From NCBI RefSeq assembly GCF_900185015.1, contig NZ_FXYD01000001.1, forward strand, positions 62,001-126,000: a stretch of 64,000 nucleotides of DNA, in the 5' to 3' direction. Positions 8,295-17,177 of the stretch are shown piece by piece. Positions within the stretch are counted from its first letter, which is position 1. Each line of letters opens with the position of its first letter. This DNA is from Octadecabacter ascidiaceicola. GTDB lineage: Bacteria > Pseudomonadota > Alphaproteobacteria > Rhodobacterales > Rhodobacteraceae. Under the pieces are notes generated by a model. It had not been told where the DNA came from, made no database searches, and saw only the letters and a list, made by a program, of their open reading frames with translations. A program made the translations under genes and the position numbers.

Positions 8295-9317
8295 CTATTT
8301 TATCTTAAACTGCCCTGGCTTTTCACGCAAAGTGCCCGGTGTTGTTTGGTACCAGCGATAAAAGGCGCGGTAGAATGCGCCTTCGTCCGCATAGCCAACG
8401 GCCTCTGAAATTTGTGAAATTGATTGATCCGTACGCGATAAAAGCACCGTTGCGCGGTTGCGCCTTTGCTCGTCTTTCAGCAGTGTCACTGAATGGCCTT
8501 CGTCTTTTAGCATTCGGTGCAAGGTTGAGCGCGACATCCCAAGATCATCTGCGATGCCATCTGCATCTGGCCAATCCGCGGGCGCACCGCGCAGGCATTT
8601 TTCGACGATGACGTGTTTTAGGCCTTCGGTGTCGCGGTACCCGCGCAGGAATGCCTCGGGAAGGGTGCGCAAAAAGGTTTTGAGGTCTTTCTCGGACCGC
8701 GCGGCGCGACGGGATAGGTATTTCTGGTCGAATACCAATCGCGCGACGGGGGCATCAAAGACAACGGGTACGCCAAAGAAGTCGCGATAGTCGCTTTGGC
8801 CGACGGGTTCGGGGCAGGGGAATGACACTGCTTTAATGGGGATACGTTCCTTAGCAGACCAGCAATTAAACCCATGAAGAATGAGAAAGAAGGCGCGGTA
8901 GGTAAACGCGCTTTGGGATGGTGTTGCGCCGTGCAGTTCAACCACGCAGTTGCGGCCGGTTGTTCGCATCGTCCCGTAGGGTTCATCAAGCACCACGCGC
9001 AAGAACCGCAACGCCCGTTTCATTGCGATTTCAAGCGTTTGCGCGCCCCGGATCGCATGTCCCAAAAGCGTGGTGCTGCCAGGGGGCATGGGCCGTGCGC
9101 CTAATCCAAAGAACTCATCGCGCATTTGAAGGGACAGCGTCAGCCATATGCGGCCAAAATCTTCGGTGTTGAGGCGGTCGAGGCGATCTGGCGGCACGCG
9201 TGCATCATGCAACAGCCGGTCAATGTCGAGGTCCGCTTTGCGGGCGCAATCCAACGCTTCGGCCACGAAAACGGGCGCGACGGGACGGAAGGAAACATGT
9301 CTGTCATTTTGTGTCAT
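8295..9317 (-). CDS. AraC family transcriptional regulator
   Basis: DNA-binding regulator of 340 residues. The N-terminal part (about 20-210) resembles the arabinose-binding-like domain of the OruR/ArgR subgroup. The C-terminal part holds two helix-turn-helix units (DDLGMSRSTLHRML, then ISEAVGYADEGAFYRAFYRW). The ATG at 9317 was chosen because the sequence there starts MTQNDRHVSF; a TTG at 9347 gives ten more, less typical residues. It is divergent from the acyl-CoA degradation operon beginning at 9402, with 84 bp between starts, and is its likely regulator. The effector is probably an acyl-CoA or a branched-chain acid, which is inference. Confidence 0.88.
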   Translation of the reverse strand: MTQNDRHVSFRPVAPVFVAEALDCARKADLDIDRLLHDARVPPDRLDRLNTEDFGRIWLTLSLQMRDEFFGLGARPMPPGSTTLLGHAIRGAQTLEIAMKRALRFLRVVLDEPYGTMRTTGRNCVVELHGATPSQSAFTYRAFFLILHGFNCWSAKERIPIKAVSFPCPEPVGQSDYRDFFGVPVVFDAPVARLVFDQKYLSRRAARSEKDLKTFLRTLPEAFLRGYRDTEGLKHVIVEKCLRGAPADWPDADGIADDLGMSRSTLHRMLKDEGHSVTLLKDEQRRNRATVLLSRTDQSISQISEAVGYADEGAFYRAFYRWYQTTPGTLREKPGQFKIK

Positions 9318-9401
9318 GATTGGCGCACGATACGGCACTGGTAGCAAGGATCACAAGTGCTATGGTTGCCAAACGGATAATGCTACCGGGGGAAATCTGA
9401 G

Positions 9402-10151
9402 ATGAAGCAAATGGGGATTGTCGTATCGGGGGCCGCTTCTGGTCTTGGGCGTGCAGTGATGGAAAACCTTGCCGCGCAGGGGTATTCAATCGCCGCATTG
9501 GACCTGAATGAAATTGCCGCTGATCAATTGCCAGAAGGTAGCAAGGGATACGCCTGTGACGTATCAAATGCGTCAGCTGTGAAGGCGACAATTGCTCAAG
9601 TCGGGCAGGATTTTGACGCCATAACAGGGCTCGTTTGTTGCGCGGGGATCGCGCCGGGTTCGAAACTGGTTGGGCGATCCGGCCCCCATGACGCGGACCT
9701 TTTCGCAAAAGTGATGGCCGTGAATGTGTTCGGAACTTTTCATCTGATGGCGGAATGCGCAGCCCTCATGCAGGGCAACGAGCCTGACGAAGACGGGCAA
9801 CGCGGTGTCATTGTCACCACGGCGTCAGTTGCCGCGTTCGAAGGTCAGATTGGCCAGATCGCATATGCGGCTTCAAAGGGCGCTGTCGCGGCGATGACGC
9901 TTCCAGCGGCACGTGAACTGGCGCGCACTGGTATCCGTGCGGTGTCGATTGCGCCAGGCGTGTTTGACACGCCAATGATGCAAGGCATGCCCGAAGAGGT
10001 GCGCGCGTCCATTGCCGCAACCGTGCCATTTCCGCCAAAACTGTGTGATCCGCAGGACTTCGCGAGCCTTGTGCATCATATTATCACAAACAAAACCCTG
10101 AACGGCGAGGTCATCCGTTTGGATGGCGCGCTGCGCATGGCCCCGAAATAG
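9402..10151 (+). CDS. SDR family 3-hydroxyacyl-CoA dehydrogenase (HSD17B10-like)
   Basis: NAD-dependent short-chain dehydrogenase of 249 residues. It has the N-terminal cofactor motif GAASGLG near residue 10, an acidic residue after beta-2 (LDLN) that fits NAD, and the catalytic YAASK with an upstream serine (TTASVAAF). The long insert after NVFGTFHLMAE and the C-terminal VIRLDGALRM are typical of type-2 hydroxyacyl-CoA dehydrogenases, which oxidise 2-methyl-3-hydroxybutyryl-CoA in isoleucine breakdown. It is first in a five-gene operon with thiolase, acyl-CoA dehydrogenase, hydrolase and mmsB, which supports branched-chain substrates. Confidence 0.85.
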   Translation: MKQMGIVVSGAASGLGRAVMENLAAQGYSIAALDLNEIAADQLPEGSKGYACDVSNASAVKATIAQVGQDFDAITGLVCCAGIAPGSKLVGRSGPHDADLFAKVMAVNVFGTFHLMAECAALMQGNEPDEDGQRGVIVTTASVAAFEGQIGQIAYAASKGAVAAMTLPAARELARTGIRAVSIAPGVFDTPMMQGMPEEVRASIAATVPFPPKLCDPQDFASLVHHIITNKTLNGEVIRLDGALRMAPK

Positions 10152-10160
10152 GAGATTGTC

Positions 10161-11351
10161 ATGACTGATCCGATTGTAATTTTATCAGCCAAACGCACGC
10201 CAATGGGTGGGCTTGGCGGCGAGTTAAGCGCGATGACTGCGTCCCAACTTGGGGCAGTTGCCGCGAAGGCCGCTGTCGCTGAGGCGGGTGTTTCCCCTAG
10301 CGATGTCGATGAGGTTATTTTTGGCAACGTGCTGGGCGCGGGGCAGGGGCAAGCGCCAGCGCGTCAGGTTGCTTTTGGTGCCGGCCTGTCTGAGGGCGCA
10401 GTCGCGACGACCGTGAACAAGATGTGCGGATCAGGGATGAAGGCCGCGATGTTGGCCCATGATCTACTGGCTGCGGGGTCCATTGATATGGCACTGGCAG
10501 GCGGGGCAGAAAGCATGTCCAACGCGCCATATCTGTTGCCCAAGGTGCGCGACGGGTTGCGCATGGGCCACGGCGTGGCGCAGGACCACATGTTTATCGA
10601 CGGGCTTGAAGACGCCTACGAAAAAGGCACCCTTATGGGCGTCTTTGCGGAACGGTGTGCCACAGATTACCAGTTCTCGCGCGAAGCGCAGGACGCATTC
10701 GCGATTGCATCGTTAGAACGCGCTTTGGCTGCTGAGGCTAGCGGTGCGTTCGATGCAGAACTCGCCCAAACAGATGTTGTGACCCGCAGGGCGACGACCG
10801 AAATTAAAACCGATGAACAGCCCCGCAATGCGCGCCCAGATAAGATTCCACAGCTTAAGCCTGCGTTTGCCAAAGACGGCACTGTGACGGCTGCGAATGC
10901 TTCGTCGATCTCTGACGGGGCAGCGGCGTTGATCCTGACGCGGGCATCCGTTGCTAAGGCAAAAGGGTTGTCCCCAATCGCGAAAATCACGGGCCATACG
11001 AGCCACGGAGTAGCACCGGAGAAGTTCCCAATCGCGCCAATCGGAGCGGTCGAAAAACTGTTAGCGAAGACAGGCACGACACTTGATGATTATGGTCTTT
11101 TCGAAGTGAATGAAGCCTTCGCTGTTGTCGCAATGGCCGCGATGCATTCGCTTGGCATCCTGCATGACAAGGTGAACGTGAACGGTGGCGCCTGTGCGCT
11201 AGGCCACCCCATTGGTGCGTCAGGTGCGCGGATCATGGTGACCCTGTTGCACGCCATGCGCGCGCGCAACGTACAACGCGGAATGGCGGCGATTTGTATT
11301 GGTGGCGGCGAAGCCACAGCAATTGGCCTCGAACTGATGGAGCAGACATGA
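10161..11351 (+). CDS. Acetyl-CoA C-acyltransferase (thiolase)
   Basis: Thiolase of 396 residues, the normal length. The nucleophilic cysteine is in [10 protein letters not shown] near residue 90, and the C-terminal catalytic region reads [16 protein letters not shown] with a further CIGGGEA. It cleaves 3-oxoacyl-CoA with CoA. Next to an HSD17B10-like dehydrogenase the likely substrate is 2-methylacetoacetyl-CoA, giving acetyl-CoA and propionyl-CoA; acetoacetyl-CoA is also possible. The stop overlaps the following start (ATGA). Confidence 0.92.
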   Translation: MTDPIVILSAKRTPMGGLGGELSAMTASQLGAVAAKAAVAEAGVSPSDVDEVIFGNVLGAGQGQAPARQVAFGAGLSEGAVATTVNKMCGSGMKAAMLAHDLLAAGSIDMALAGGAESMSNAPYLLPKVRDGLRMGHGVAQDHMFIDGLEDAYEKGTLMGVFAERCATDYQFSREAQDAFAIASLERALAAEASGAFDAELAQTDVVTRRATTEIKTDEQPRNARPDKIPQLKPAFAKDGTVTAANASSISDGAAALILTRASVAKAKGLSPIAKITGHTSHGVAPEKFPIAPIGAVEKLLAKTGTTLDDYGLFEVNEAFAVVAMAAMHSLGILHDKVNVNGGACALGHPIGASGARIMVTLLHAMRARNVQRGMAAICIGGGEATAIGLELMEQT

Positions 11352-12493
11352 TTTTAGATGAAACCCAATCCGCCATCCAAGACATGGCCCGCCAGTTTTC
11401 TAAGGCCGAACTTTGGCCCGGCGCAGAAGAACGCGACCGCGAGGCGCGGTTCCCGAAAGAAGAACTGTCCAAGATGGGAGAACTCGGCTTTCTTGGGATG
11501 CAAGTACCCGAAGAATACGGCGGCTTTGACGCAGATTTCGTCAGCTACGCCAGTGTGGTGGAGGAAATTGCAGCTGGCGATGGCGCGTGTTCTACAATTT
11601 TGTCGGTGCACAGCTCAGTCGGGTGCGGCCCGATCCGCGACTATGGAACAGAGGCGCAAAAGCAAAAATACCTGCCGAAACTGGCCACTGGCGAATGGAT
11701 TGGCGGTTTTGCGTTGACCGAACCGCAAGCGGGGTCGGATGCATCCAACCTGCGCACGACGGCTGTGCGTGACGGGGACCACTATGTGATCAACGGTGCA
11801 AAACAGTTCATCACATCGGGCCAGAATGGCAGTATGATCATTATCTTTGCTGTGACGGATAAAGCCGCAGGTAAACGCGGGATTAGCGCCTTTATCGTGG
11901 AAACCGACACGCCGGGATATGAGGTTGTGCGGGTTGAGAAAAAACTCGGGATCAACTCGTCTGACACCTGTCAGATTGCTTTCGAAAACATGCGTATCCC
12001 CGCTGAAAACCTACTGGGTGAGGAAGGTCAGGGTTATAAGATCGCCTTGGCCAACCTTGAAAGCGGGCGCATTGGTATCGCGGCGCAGGCCGTGGGCATG
12101 GCGCGAAGTGCGTTTGAGTATGCCCGTGACTACGCCGTTGATCGGCAAGCGTTTGGAAAGCCGATTTTCGACAATCAGGGCATCTCGTTCATGCTGGCCG
12201 ATATGGACACCCAGATCGAGGCCGCGCGCCAGATGGTGTATCACGCGGCCAGTCTGAAGGATGCGGGAAAACCCTGCCTGCGTGAAGCGTCGATGGCGAA
12301 GTTGTTTACATCAGAGATGGCCGAGAAAGTCTGTAGTCAGGCGATCCAGATCCTCGGCGGATACGGGTTCTTGGCGGATCATCCTGTGGAACGCATTTAC
12401 CGCGACGCCCGTATTTGTCAGATCTATGAGGGCACCAGCGAAATTCAACGTCTTGTGATTGCACGTACAATTCAGGCTGAGGCGGCGGGTTAA
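11348..12493 (+). CDS. Acyl-CoA dehydrogenase, probably isobutyryl- or 2-methylbutyryl-CoA specific
   Basis: FAD flavoprotein of 381 residues from the ATG at 11348, which overlaps the thiolase stop; an upstream in-frame start inside the thiolase gene is rejected. It has the FAD-binding segment [17 protein letters not shown] near residue 120, the middle beta domain, and the C-terminal signature [20 protein letters not shown] with the catalytic-region glutamate [10 protein letters not shown]. It introduces the alpha-beta double bond in acyl-CoA. Neighbours for 3-hydroxyisobutyryl-CoA hydrolysis and 3-hydroxyisobutyrate oxidation suggest isobutyryl-CoA in valine degradation. Confidence 0.9.
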   Translation: MILDETQSAIQDMARQFSKAELWPGAEERDREARFPKEELSKMGELGFLGMQVPEEYGGFDADFVSYASVVEEIAAGDGACSTILSVHSSVGCGPIRDYGTEAQKQKYLPKLATGEWIGGFALTEPQAGSDASNLRTTAVRDGDHYVINGAKQFITSGQNGSMIIIFAVTDKAAGKRGISAFIVETDTPGYEVVRVEKKLGINSSDTCQIAFENMRIPAENLLGEEGQGYKIALANLESGRIGIAAQAVGMARSAFEYARDYAVDRQAFGKPIFDNQGISFMLADMDTQIEAARQMVYHAASLKDAGKPCLREASMAKLFTSEMAEKVCSQAIQILGGYGFLADHPVERIYRDARICQIYEGTSEIQRLVIARTIQAEAAG

Positions 12494-12497
12494 GCGC

Positions 12498-13538
12498 ATG
12501 AGCGAAATTGTTATCCGCAAAGAAGGGAAGGCTGGGCGTGCCACGCTGAACCGTCCCGGCGCGTTGAACGCACTGACGGCTGCAATGGCCTTGGCGCTTG
12601 AAGACGCGCTGGACCAGTGGCGCGATGATGTGGACGTGGCCGTTGTCGTGATTGATGCGGCTGGCGAGAAGGCATTTTGCGCAGGCGGGGATATCGCCGA
12701 GCTGTACGCCCACGGCACCGCTGGGGATTTCGACTTTGGCCGCGCGTTTTGGTGGCAGGAATATCGCCTGAACCTGAAGATCGCGACCTACCCCAAGCCG
12801 ATCGTGGTGTTCATGCAAGGGTTTGTCATGGGCGGCGGAGTTGGTGTAGCGGGCCATGCATCCCACCGCATTGTCGGAGAAAGCACCAAGATAGCGATGC
12901 CAGAGTGCGGCATTGGTCTGATGCCGGATGTTGGCGGTACGTTCTTGCTTGGCCGCGCACCTGGTGAGGCGGGGGTATACCTCGGGCTAACGGGTGGGCG
13001 CATGGGCCCTGCAGATGCCATCACTGCGACCTTTGCGGACTACTTCGTGCCAGAGGCGGAATGGGGTGACCTGAAGACCAAGATGATCGACGATGCTGAC
13101 CTATCCGCGATTGAGGTGGCAACCAAATCCGCACCAGAAGGGACACTGGTTCAGAACGCAGCGGCCATTGACGATTTGTTCGCAGGTCAGACGATTTCGG
13201 AAATCGCTGCAAATCTGGCGAACAGCGACACAGAATTTGCGGCGGCGGCAGCCAAAAAACTGTCTAAAGGCGCACCCTTGTCTTTGGCCTGCGCACTGGT
13301 CACGATCCGGCAAGCAAGGCAGGGTGATCTGAAAGCGGCCCTTCAAATGGAATATCGGTTTTCTTATCGCGCCCAAGAACAGGGTGATTTCCTAGAAGGC
13401 ATTCGTGCACAGATTATCGACCGTGATTTCAAACCAAAGTGGCAGCACGCGGATTTTGACGTGCCGCCAAAAGACATAGACACAATGCTTGCGGGTCTCG
13501 GCCCGTTTGAATGGACAGAAGAGAGAGACATGCCATGA
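12498..13538 (+). CDS. 3-hydroxyisobutyryl-CoA hydrolase (HIBCH-like, crotonase superfamily)
   Basis: Crotonase-fold protein of 346 residues, longer than a simple hydratase and right for 3-hydroxyisobutyryl-CoA hydrolase. Oxyanion-hole segments are CAGGDIAELYA near residue 60 and GFVMGGGVGVAGHASHR near residue 110. The family signature MPECGIGLMPDVGGTF carries the catalytic glutamate and aspartate. It frees 3-hydroxyisobutyrate from its CoA ester, the step before mmsB, which follows directly. The ATG at 12498 was chosen because it lies 4 bp after the dehydrogenase stop; the 13-residue extension from 12459 would lie inside that gene. Confidence 0.9.
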   Translation: MSEIVIRKEGKAGRATLNRPGALNALTAAMALALEDALDQWRDDVDVAVVVIDAAGEKAFCAGGDIAELYAHGTAGDFDFGRAFWWQEYRLNLKIATYPKPIVVFMQGFVMGGGVGVAGHASHRIVGESTKIAMPECGIGLMPDVGGTFLLGRAPGEAGVYLGLTGGRMGPADAITATFADYFVPEAEWGDLKTKMIDDADLSAIEVATKSAPEGTLVQNAAAIDDLFAGQTISEIAANLANSDTEFAAAAAKKLSKGAPLSLACALVTIRQARQGDLKAALQMEYRFSYRAQEQGDFLEGIRAQIIDRDFKPKWQHADFDVPPKDIDTMLAGLGPFEWTEERDMP

Positions 13539-14410
13539 AGATTACCTTTATCGGACTTGGAAACATGGGTGGACCCATGGCGTTGAATTTGCAGGCTGTA
13601 GGTCACGAAGTTGTTGGCGTTGATCCGGTTGGTGGTCCTGATGGTATCGCGATGGCCAATTCTATTGAGGAAGGCTGCGTTGGTTCGGATATTGCCATTA
13701 CGATGCTGCCCAACGGCGCCATCTTGCGCAAAGTCGCGGCAGACGTGATTGCGGCACTGCCTAAGGGGGCCGTGTTCCTTGATTGCTCAACCGTAGATGT
13801 CGACAGCGCACGTGATGTTGCCGCAGATGCAAACGCGGCTGGTTTGGGCGCGCTTGATGCACCGGTTTCCGGCGGGATCAAAGGCGCGGCTGATGGCACG
13901 CTGACCTTTATGGTTGGCGGCGACGATGGCGCGTTTGAAACGGCCAAACCGCTGTTTGATATCATGGGTCAAAAGGCTGTTCACTGCGGCGCGTCAGGCG
14001 CGGGGCAGGCTGCGAAGATTTGTAACAACATGATCCTCGGTGTCACGATGCTGGGCACCTGCGAGGCATTTGCGCTTGCGGATAAGCTCGGCTTGGATCG
14101 GCAGGCGATGTTTGATGTTGTGTCCACGTCCTCTGGCTACAGCTGGACAATGAACAACTATTGCCCAGCTCCGGGCGTTGGCCCTGTCAGCCCGGCAGAC
14201 AACGATTACGCACCTGGTTTTGCAGCTGAACTGATGCTCAAGGATCTTGGGCTAAGTCAGGATGCGGCGGCGTCTTGCGACGCAGACACGCCGATGGGTG
14301 AGTTGGCGAAGGCGCTGTATGACCGTTTCGTCAATGACGAGGGCGGTATGGGGCGTGATTTCTCTGCCGTGCTGCCTTGGTTCTCTGGCCGAGGCCGCGC
14401 TGACAGCTAA
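13535..14410 (+). CDS. mmsB: 3-hydroxyisobutyrate dehydrogenase
   Basis: NAD-dependent beta-hydroxyacid dehydrogenase of 291 residues. The Rossmann motif GLGNMGGPMA is at the N-terminus, the substrate site DAPVSGGIKGA is near residue 110, and the catalytic lysine is in GQAAKICNNM near residue 163. It oxidises 3-hydroxyisobutyrate to methylmalonate semialdehyde in valine catabolism. The start overlaps the hydrolase stop (ATGA). The next enzyme of the route, methylmalonate-semialdehyde dehydrogenase, is not in this window. Confidence 0.93.
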   Translation: MKITFIGLGNMGGPMALNLQAVGHEVVGVDPVGGPDGIAMANSIEEGCVGSDIAITMLPNGAILRKVAADVIAALPKGAVFLDCSTVDVDSARDVAADANAAGLGALDAPVSGGIKGAADGTLTFMVGGDDGAFETAKPLFDIMGQKAVHCGASGAGQAAKICNNMILGVTMLGTCEAFALADKLGLDRQAMFDVVSTSSGYSWTMNNYCPAPGVGPVSPADNDYAPGFAAELMLKDLGLSQDAAASCDADTPMGELAKALYDRFVNDEGGMGRDFSAVLPWFSGRGRADS

Positions 14411-14412
14411 GC

Positions 14413-15117
14413 CTAGTCTGCCTCTGAAATCAGAATGTAGCCCGCACCGTAAACTGTCTTGATGATTTTCGGCGTTTTGGGCGAGTCCTTGAGTTTGGAG
14501 CGCAGTCTAGACACCCGCACATCAATGGCGCGATCAAACGATTGCTGATCGCTACGGTCTTGCAGTTCTTCACGCAGCTTATCGCGGGTGACCAACCGGT
14601 TGGGGTTGTCCAAAAAGACCGTCAAAATGGCGACTTCACTGGCGGATAACCGTTCCTCTTTGCCGGTGCTGTCGGCCAAGGTGAAGCGGGACAGATCGAC
14701 CGTCACATTGCCAACAGTGTGAATGCTTTGCCGTTTAGGGGCAGGGGTGTTTGATCGCCGTAACAAGGCTTTGATCCGCGCGACCAATTCCGGCATCTCA
14801 AAGGGCTTCGCGAGGTAGTCATCAGCACCCAATTCCAAACCCGCGATTTTGTCCGTCAGGCTGGATCGGCCTGACACCACCAAAACAGCCGTGTCCCGTT
14901 CAAGCGATATTTTGTTCAGTAAACCTAACCCGTCCTTGTCGGGCAGCCCTAGGTCAATAACGCAGACCTTGGGTTGGAATTTGTCGAAGTCCTCCTCGAA
15001 ATCCCGCGCACGGCCATAGGCGCGCACGTCGTACCCGACACCCGACAAGACATCGACCAACAGCCGCTGCAACTCGATTGAATCTTCAAGCACCGAAACA
15101 CGGATAGGGTCGGTCAT
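14413..15117 (-). CDS. OmpR family response regulator
   Basis: Response regulator of 234 residues. The receiver domain has the acidic pocket (VLED), the phosphorylatable D55 in VCVIDLGLPD, and the conserved lysine in YLAKPFEMPEL. The C-terminal winged-helix domain has RLVTRDKL and the VYGAGY ending typical of OmpR/PhoB. Its ATG overlaps the stop of the hybrid kinase gene (ATGA), so they are a cognate pair. The pair is divergent from the acyl-CoA ligase and ABC-transporter operon at 17178-25480, its probable target. Confidence 0.9.
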   Translation of the reverse strand: MTDPIRVSVLEDSIELQRLLVDVLSGVGYDVRAYGRARDFEEDFDKFQPKVCVIDLGLPDKDGLGLLNKISLERDTAVLVVSGRSSLTDKIAGLELGADDYLAKPFEMPELVARIKALLRRSNTPAPKRQSIHTVGNVTVDLSRFTLADSTGKEERLSASEVAILTVFLDNPNRLVTRDKLREELQDRSDQQSFDRAIDVRVSRLRSKLKDSPKTPKIIKTVYGAGYILISEAD

Positions 15118-17081
15118 TTTGTTATGCTTTCTAACGTTCGTTTCAACGCGTCTTGGTCAAATGGTTTGGCCAACACCATGTGTTTGCTTGCGGCTTCTTT
15201 GCGCAATGGATCGGTTTCAGGAAGCCCTGTGATGACCAACAAAGGCACGTCAGGCGGTGATGCCGCGGCTACATCAAGGCCGGTGCCCGTGCCGCCAATA
15301 TCCAAATCCGTCACAATAAGACTAAGCCCGTCCACCGCCATCAGTTGCGCGGCCTCATCCGCCGAGGCAGCTTCGATGACATCATGCCCTTGCTTGCGCA
15401 AGTAGGTCCGAACTGTGCCGCGCACAGCGTCATCGTCGTCAACCAACAAAACCAGACCATTTTCATGGAGCGATGGGACAAGGTAAGGAATGCGAAACGT
15501 TACATGTGCGCCCGCCGTTGGCCTGTTGCCATAGGTCAATCGACCGCCGCTGGTTTTAGCAAAGTCATAGGCGGACGTCAGGCCCAGCCCGCGGCCAACC
15601 TTTTGCCCTTTGGTGGAAAAGAACGGGTTGATCGCGTTTTCTAGCGCATCATCCTGAAATCCGGGGCCGTCGTCCTCGACCCGCAATTCAAACTGTCCGC
15701 CTGAGGTCTTGTTAGCAAACACCGTTACAGAACCGGTTGCAGCGCATGCTTCACCAGCGTTGATCACAAGGTTCAATAGCGCGTCCTGCGCAAAGCCAGC
15801 GTCAAACACCAACGTATCATCGGGCACGTCGTTGATCAGATCAAACGCGACACTATCCGGCAATGCGGCGCGGGCGAGGGGTTCAAACATTTGAAAGAAC
15901 GCCGACAATTTCACAGCCGTCTGATCAAGCGTCATTTGCGGCGAGACACTGTTCAACCGCCCAACGAGATCGGCACCCCGTTTGGCGGCGGACTTGATCG
16001 TGTCGCTGATTTCGCGCGCTTTTGGGTCCAGCGTTTCGATGCTGTCCAGCTGGGCCTGTTCCCCCATGATGATGGTTAACAGGTTGGAAAAATCGTGCGC
16101 CATTGCGCTGGTCAACTGCGTCGCCAACTCACGTCGTCTGGCATAGGTTAGGGCGTTGCGGGCGGTGACTTCTTCGGTCACGTCTGTCGACAGAATGTAG
16201 GCCCCATCTACGACGTCCGGTGCGCTAAAGTCAGGTGACATCGCAAGGCGGACATAGGTGCCAGAGTGTTCGTCGCGAAATTCGGTTACGTCTTCTTCGC
16301 CCTTCAATACCCGTTCAAGGCGGGGCGCGACATGGGCCCAAATTTGTTCACCCAGAATATGGCCCATATGTTCGCCGATAATATCAAAATCCGTGTCTGG
16401 CAAAATGCGCGGAAGTCGTCCGTTCGAGTGGGTGTAAAACCCGCCCGCGTCGACATGGGCAATGTGGGCAGGTGTCATGCGGTTGATAAGGTCAAGCCGT
16501 TCGCGGCTGGCCTGAAGGTCTTGTTTTGCAACTTCCAACGCACGCACCGTCGCCGTTAATTCGCGGTTGGTCTCGGCCAAGGTCGCTGAGCGTTCCAGCA
16601 ATTCATCCGAAAGGCTTTGGGCGCGGGATCGAATGCGATCATCCTTGCGTTTAATTTCGGTGATGTCTGTATAAACAGTGATCCAGCCGCCTTCCTCAAG
16701 CGGGCTACCGTCAATCGAGATCGACGTGCCATTGGCCCGCGTGCGCTCAAAGTAGTGCGGCTTGAATTGGCGAGCGAGGGCAATTTTATCCTCAACGAAA
16801 GCATCAACATCATCCACCAGCCCGTATTCACCCTGCCTAGTGACGTATTGCAGCGTATCGTGAAAATCTGTGCCGATTTGCATCAAAGCATCGGGAATCT
16901 GGAACATCGTTTGAAAGGGTCGATTGGCATGGACCAGTTTCAGGTCTTGATCATGAATGGAAATCGCCTGTGTGATCAGGTTCAACCCTGATCGGATCAT
17001 CCCGACAAGCTGTGTGTTCTGTCTGTTCATACGTTCGAGTCTATCAGTTTTTGCGGGGCGCGAAGCCATGATCCGGAGCAT
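15114..17081 (-). CDS. PAS-containing hybrid sensor histidine kinase
   Basis: Hybrid kinase of 655 residues with no membrane segments, hence cytosolic. Order of parts: PAS domain of the PAS-7 type (about 30-145), a coiled coil (about 150-200), a second PAS (about 205-305), a dimerisation/phosphoacceptor helix with H329 in AMAHDFSNLL, an ATP-binding domain (NLVINAGEA near 437, DDGPGF near 471, GRGLGLTSAY near 496) and a C-terminal receiver with D592 in VTDLDIGG. A second ATG at 17069 is possible. It is translationally coupled to the OmpR-type regulator. The input is probably intracellular, perhaps an acyl-CoA or redox cue, given the divergent fatty-acid-like transport genes. Confidence 0.9.
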   Translation of the reverse strand: MLRIMASRPAKTDRLERMNRQNTQLVGMIRSGLNLITQAISIHDQDLKLVHANRPFQTMFQIPDALMQIGTDFHDTLQYVTRQGEYGLVDDVDAFVEDKIALARQFKPHYFERTRANGTSISIDGSPLEEGGWITVYTDITEIKRKDDRIRSRAQSLSDELLERSATLAETNRELTATVRALEVAKQDLQASRERLDLINRMTPAHIAHVDAGGFYTHSNGRLPRILPDTDFDIIGEHMGHILGEQIWAHVAPRLERVLKGEEDVTEFRDEHSGTYVRLAMSPDFSAPDVVDGAYILSTDVTEEVTARNALTYARRRELATQLTSAMAHDFSNLLTIIMGEQAQLDSIETLDPKAREISDTIKSAAKRGADLVGRLNSVSPQMTLDQTAVKLSAFFQMFEPLARAALPDSVAFDLINDVPDDTLVFDAGFAQDALLNLVINAGEACAATGSVTVFANKTSGGQFELRVEDDGPGFQDDALENAINPFFSTKGQKVGRGLGLTSAYDFAKTSGGRLTYGNRPTAGAHVTFRIPYLVPSLHENGLVLLVDDDDAVRGTVRTYLRKQGHDVIEAASADEAAQLMAVDGLSLIVTDLDIGGTGTGLDVAAASPPDVPLLVITGLPETDPLRKEAASKHMVLAKPFDQDALKRTLESITK

Positions 17082-17122
17082 GGTAACAATTTGTTAGGAT
17101 TCAGAAATATCAATGTAGGATT

Positions 17123-17138
17123 CCCACGTTAAGGTGGG
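17123..17138. promoter_or_regulatory. Inverted repeat in the kinase/ligase divergent promoter region
   Basis: CCCAC-GTTAAG-GTGGG is a 5-bp-arm inverted repeat with a TTAA centre, between the hybrid kinase gene and the acyl-CoA ligase gene, 40 bp before the ligase start. It is well placed for an operator. Which protein binds it is unknown; OmpR-type regulators more often use direct repeats. Confidence 0.35.
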
Positions 17139-17177
17139 CATGTGCTGCGGTGGAGGACCGCGGTTGGGAGGAACAAA

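Noticed and set aside
17142-17177. Earlier GTG start for the acyl-CoA ligase
   Set aside because: The ATG at 17178 has a strong ribosome site that lies inside this extension, and the added residues are not ligase-like.
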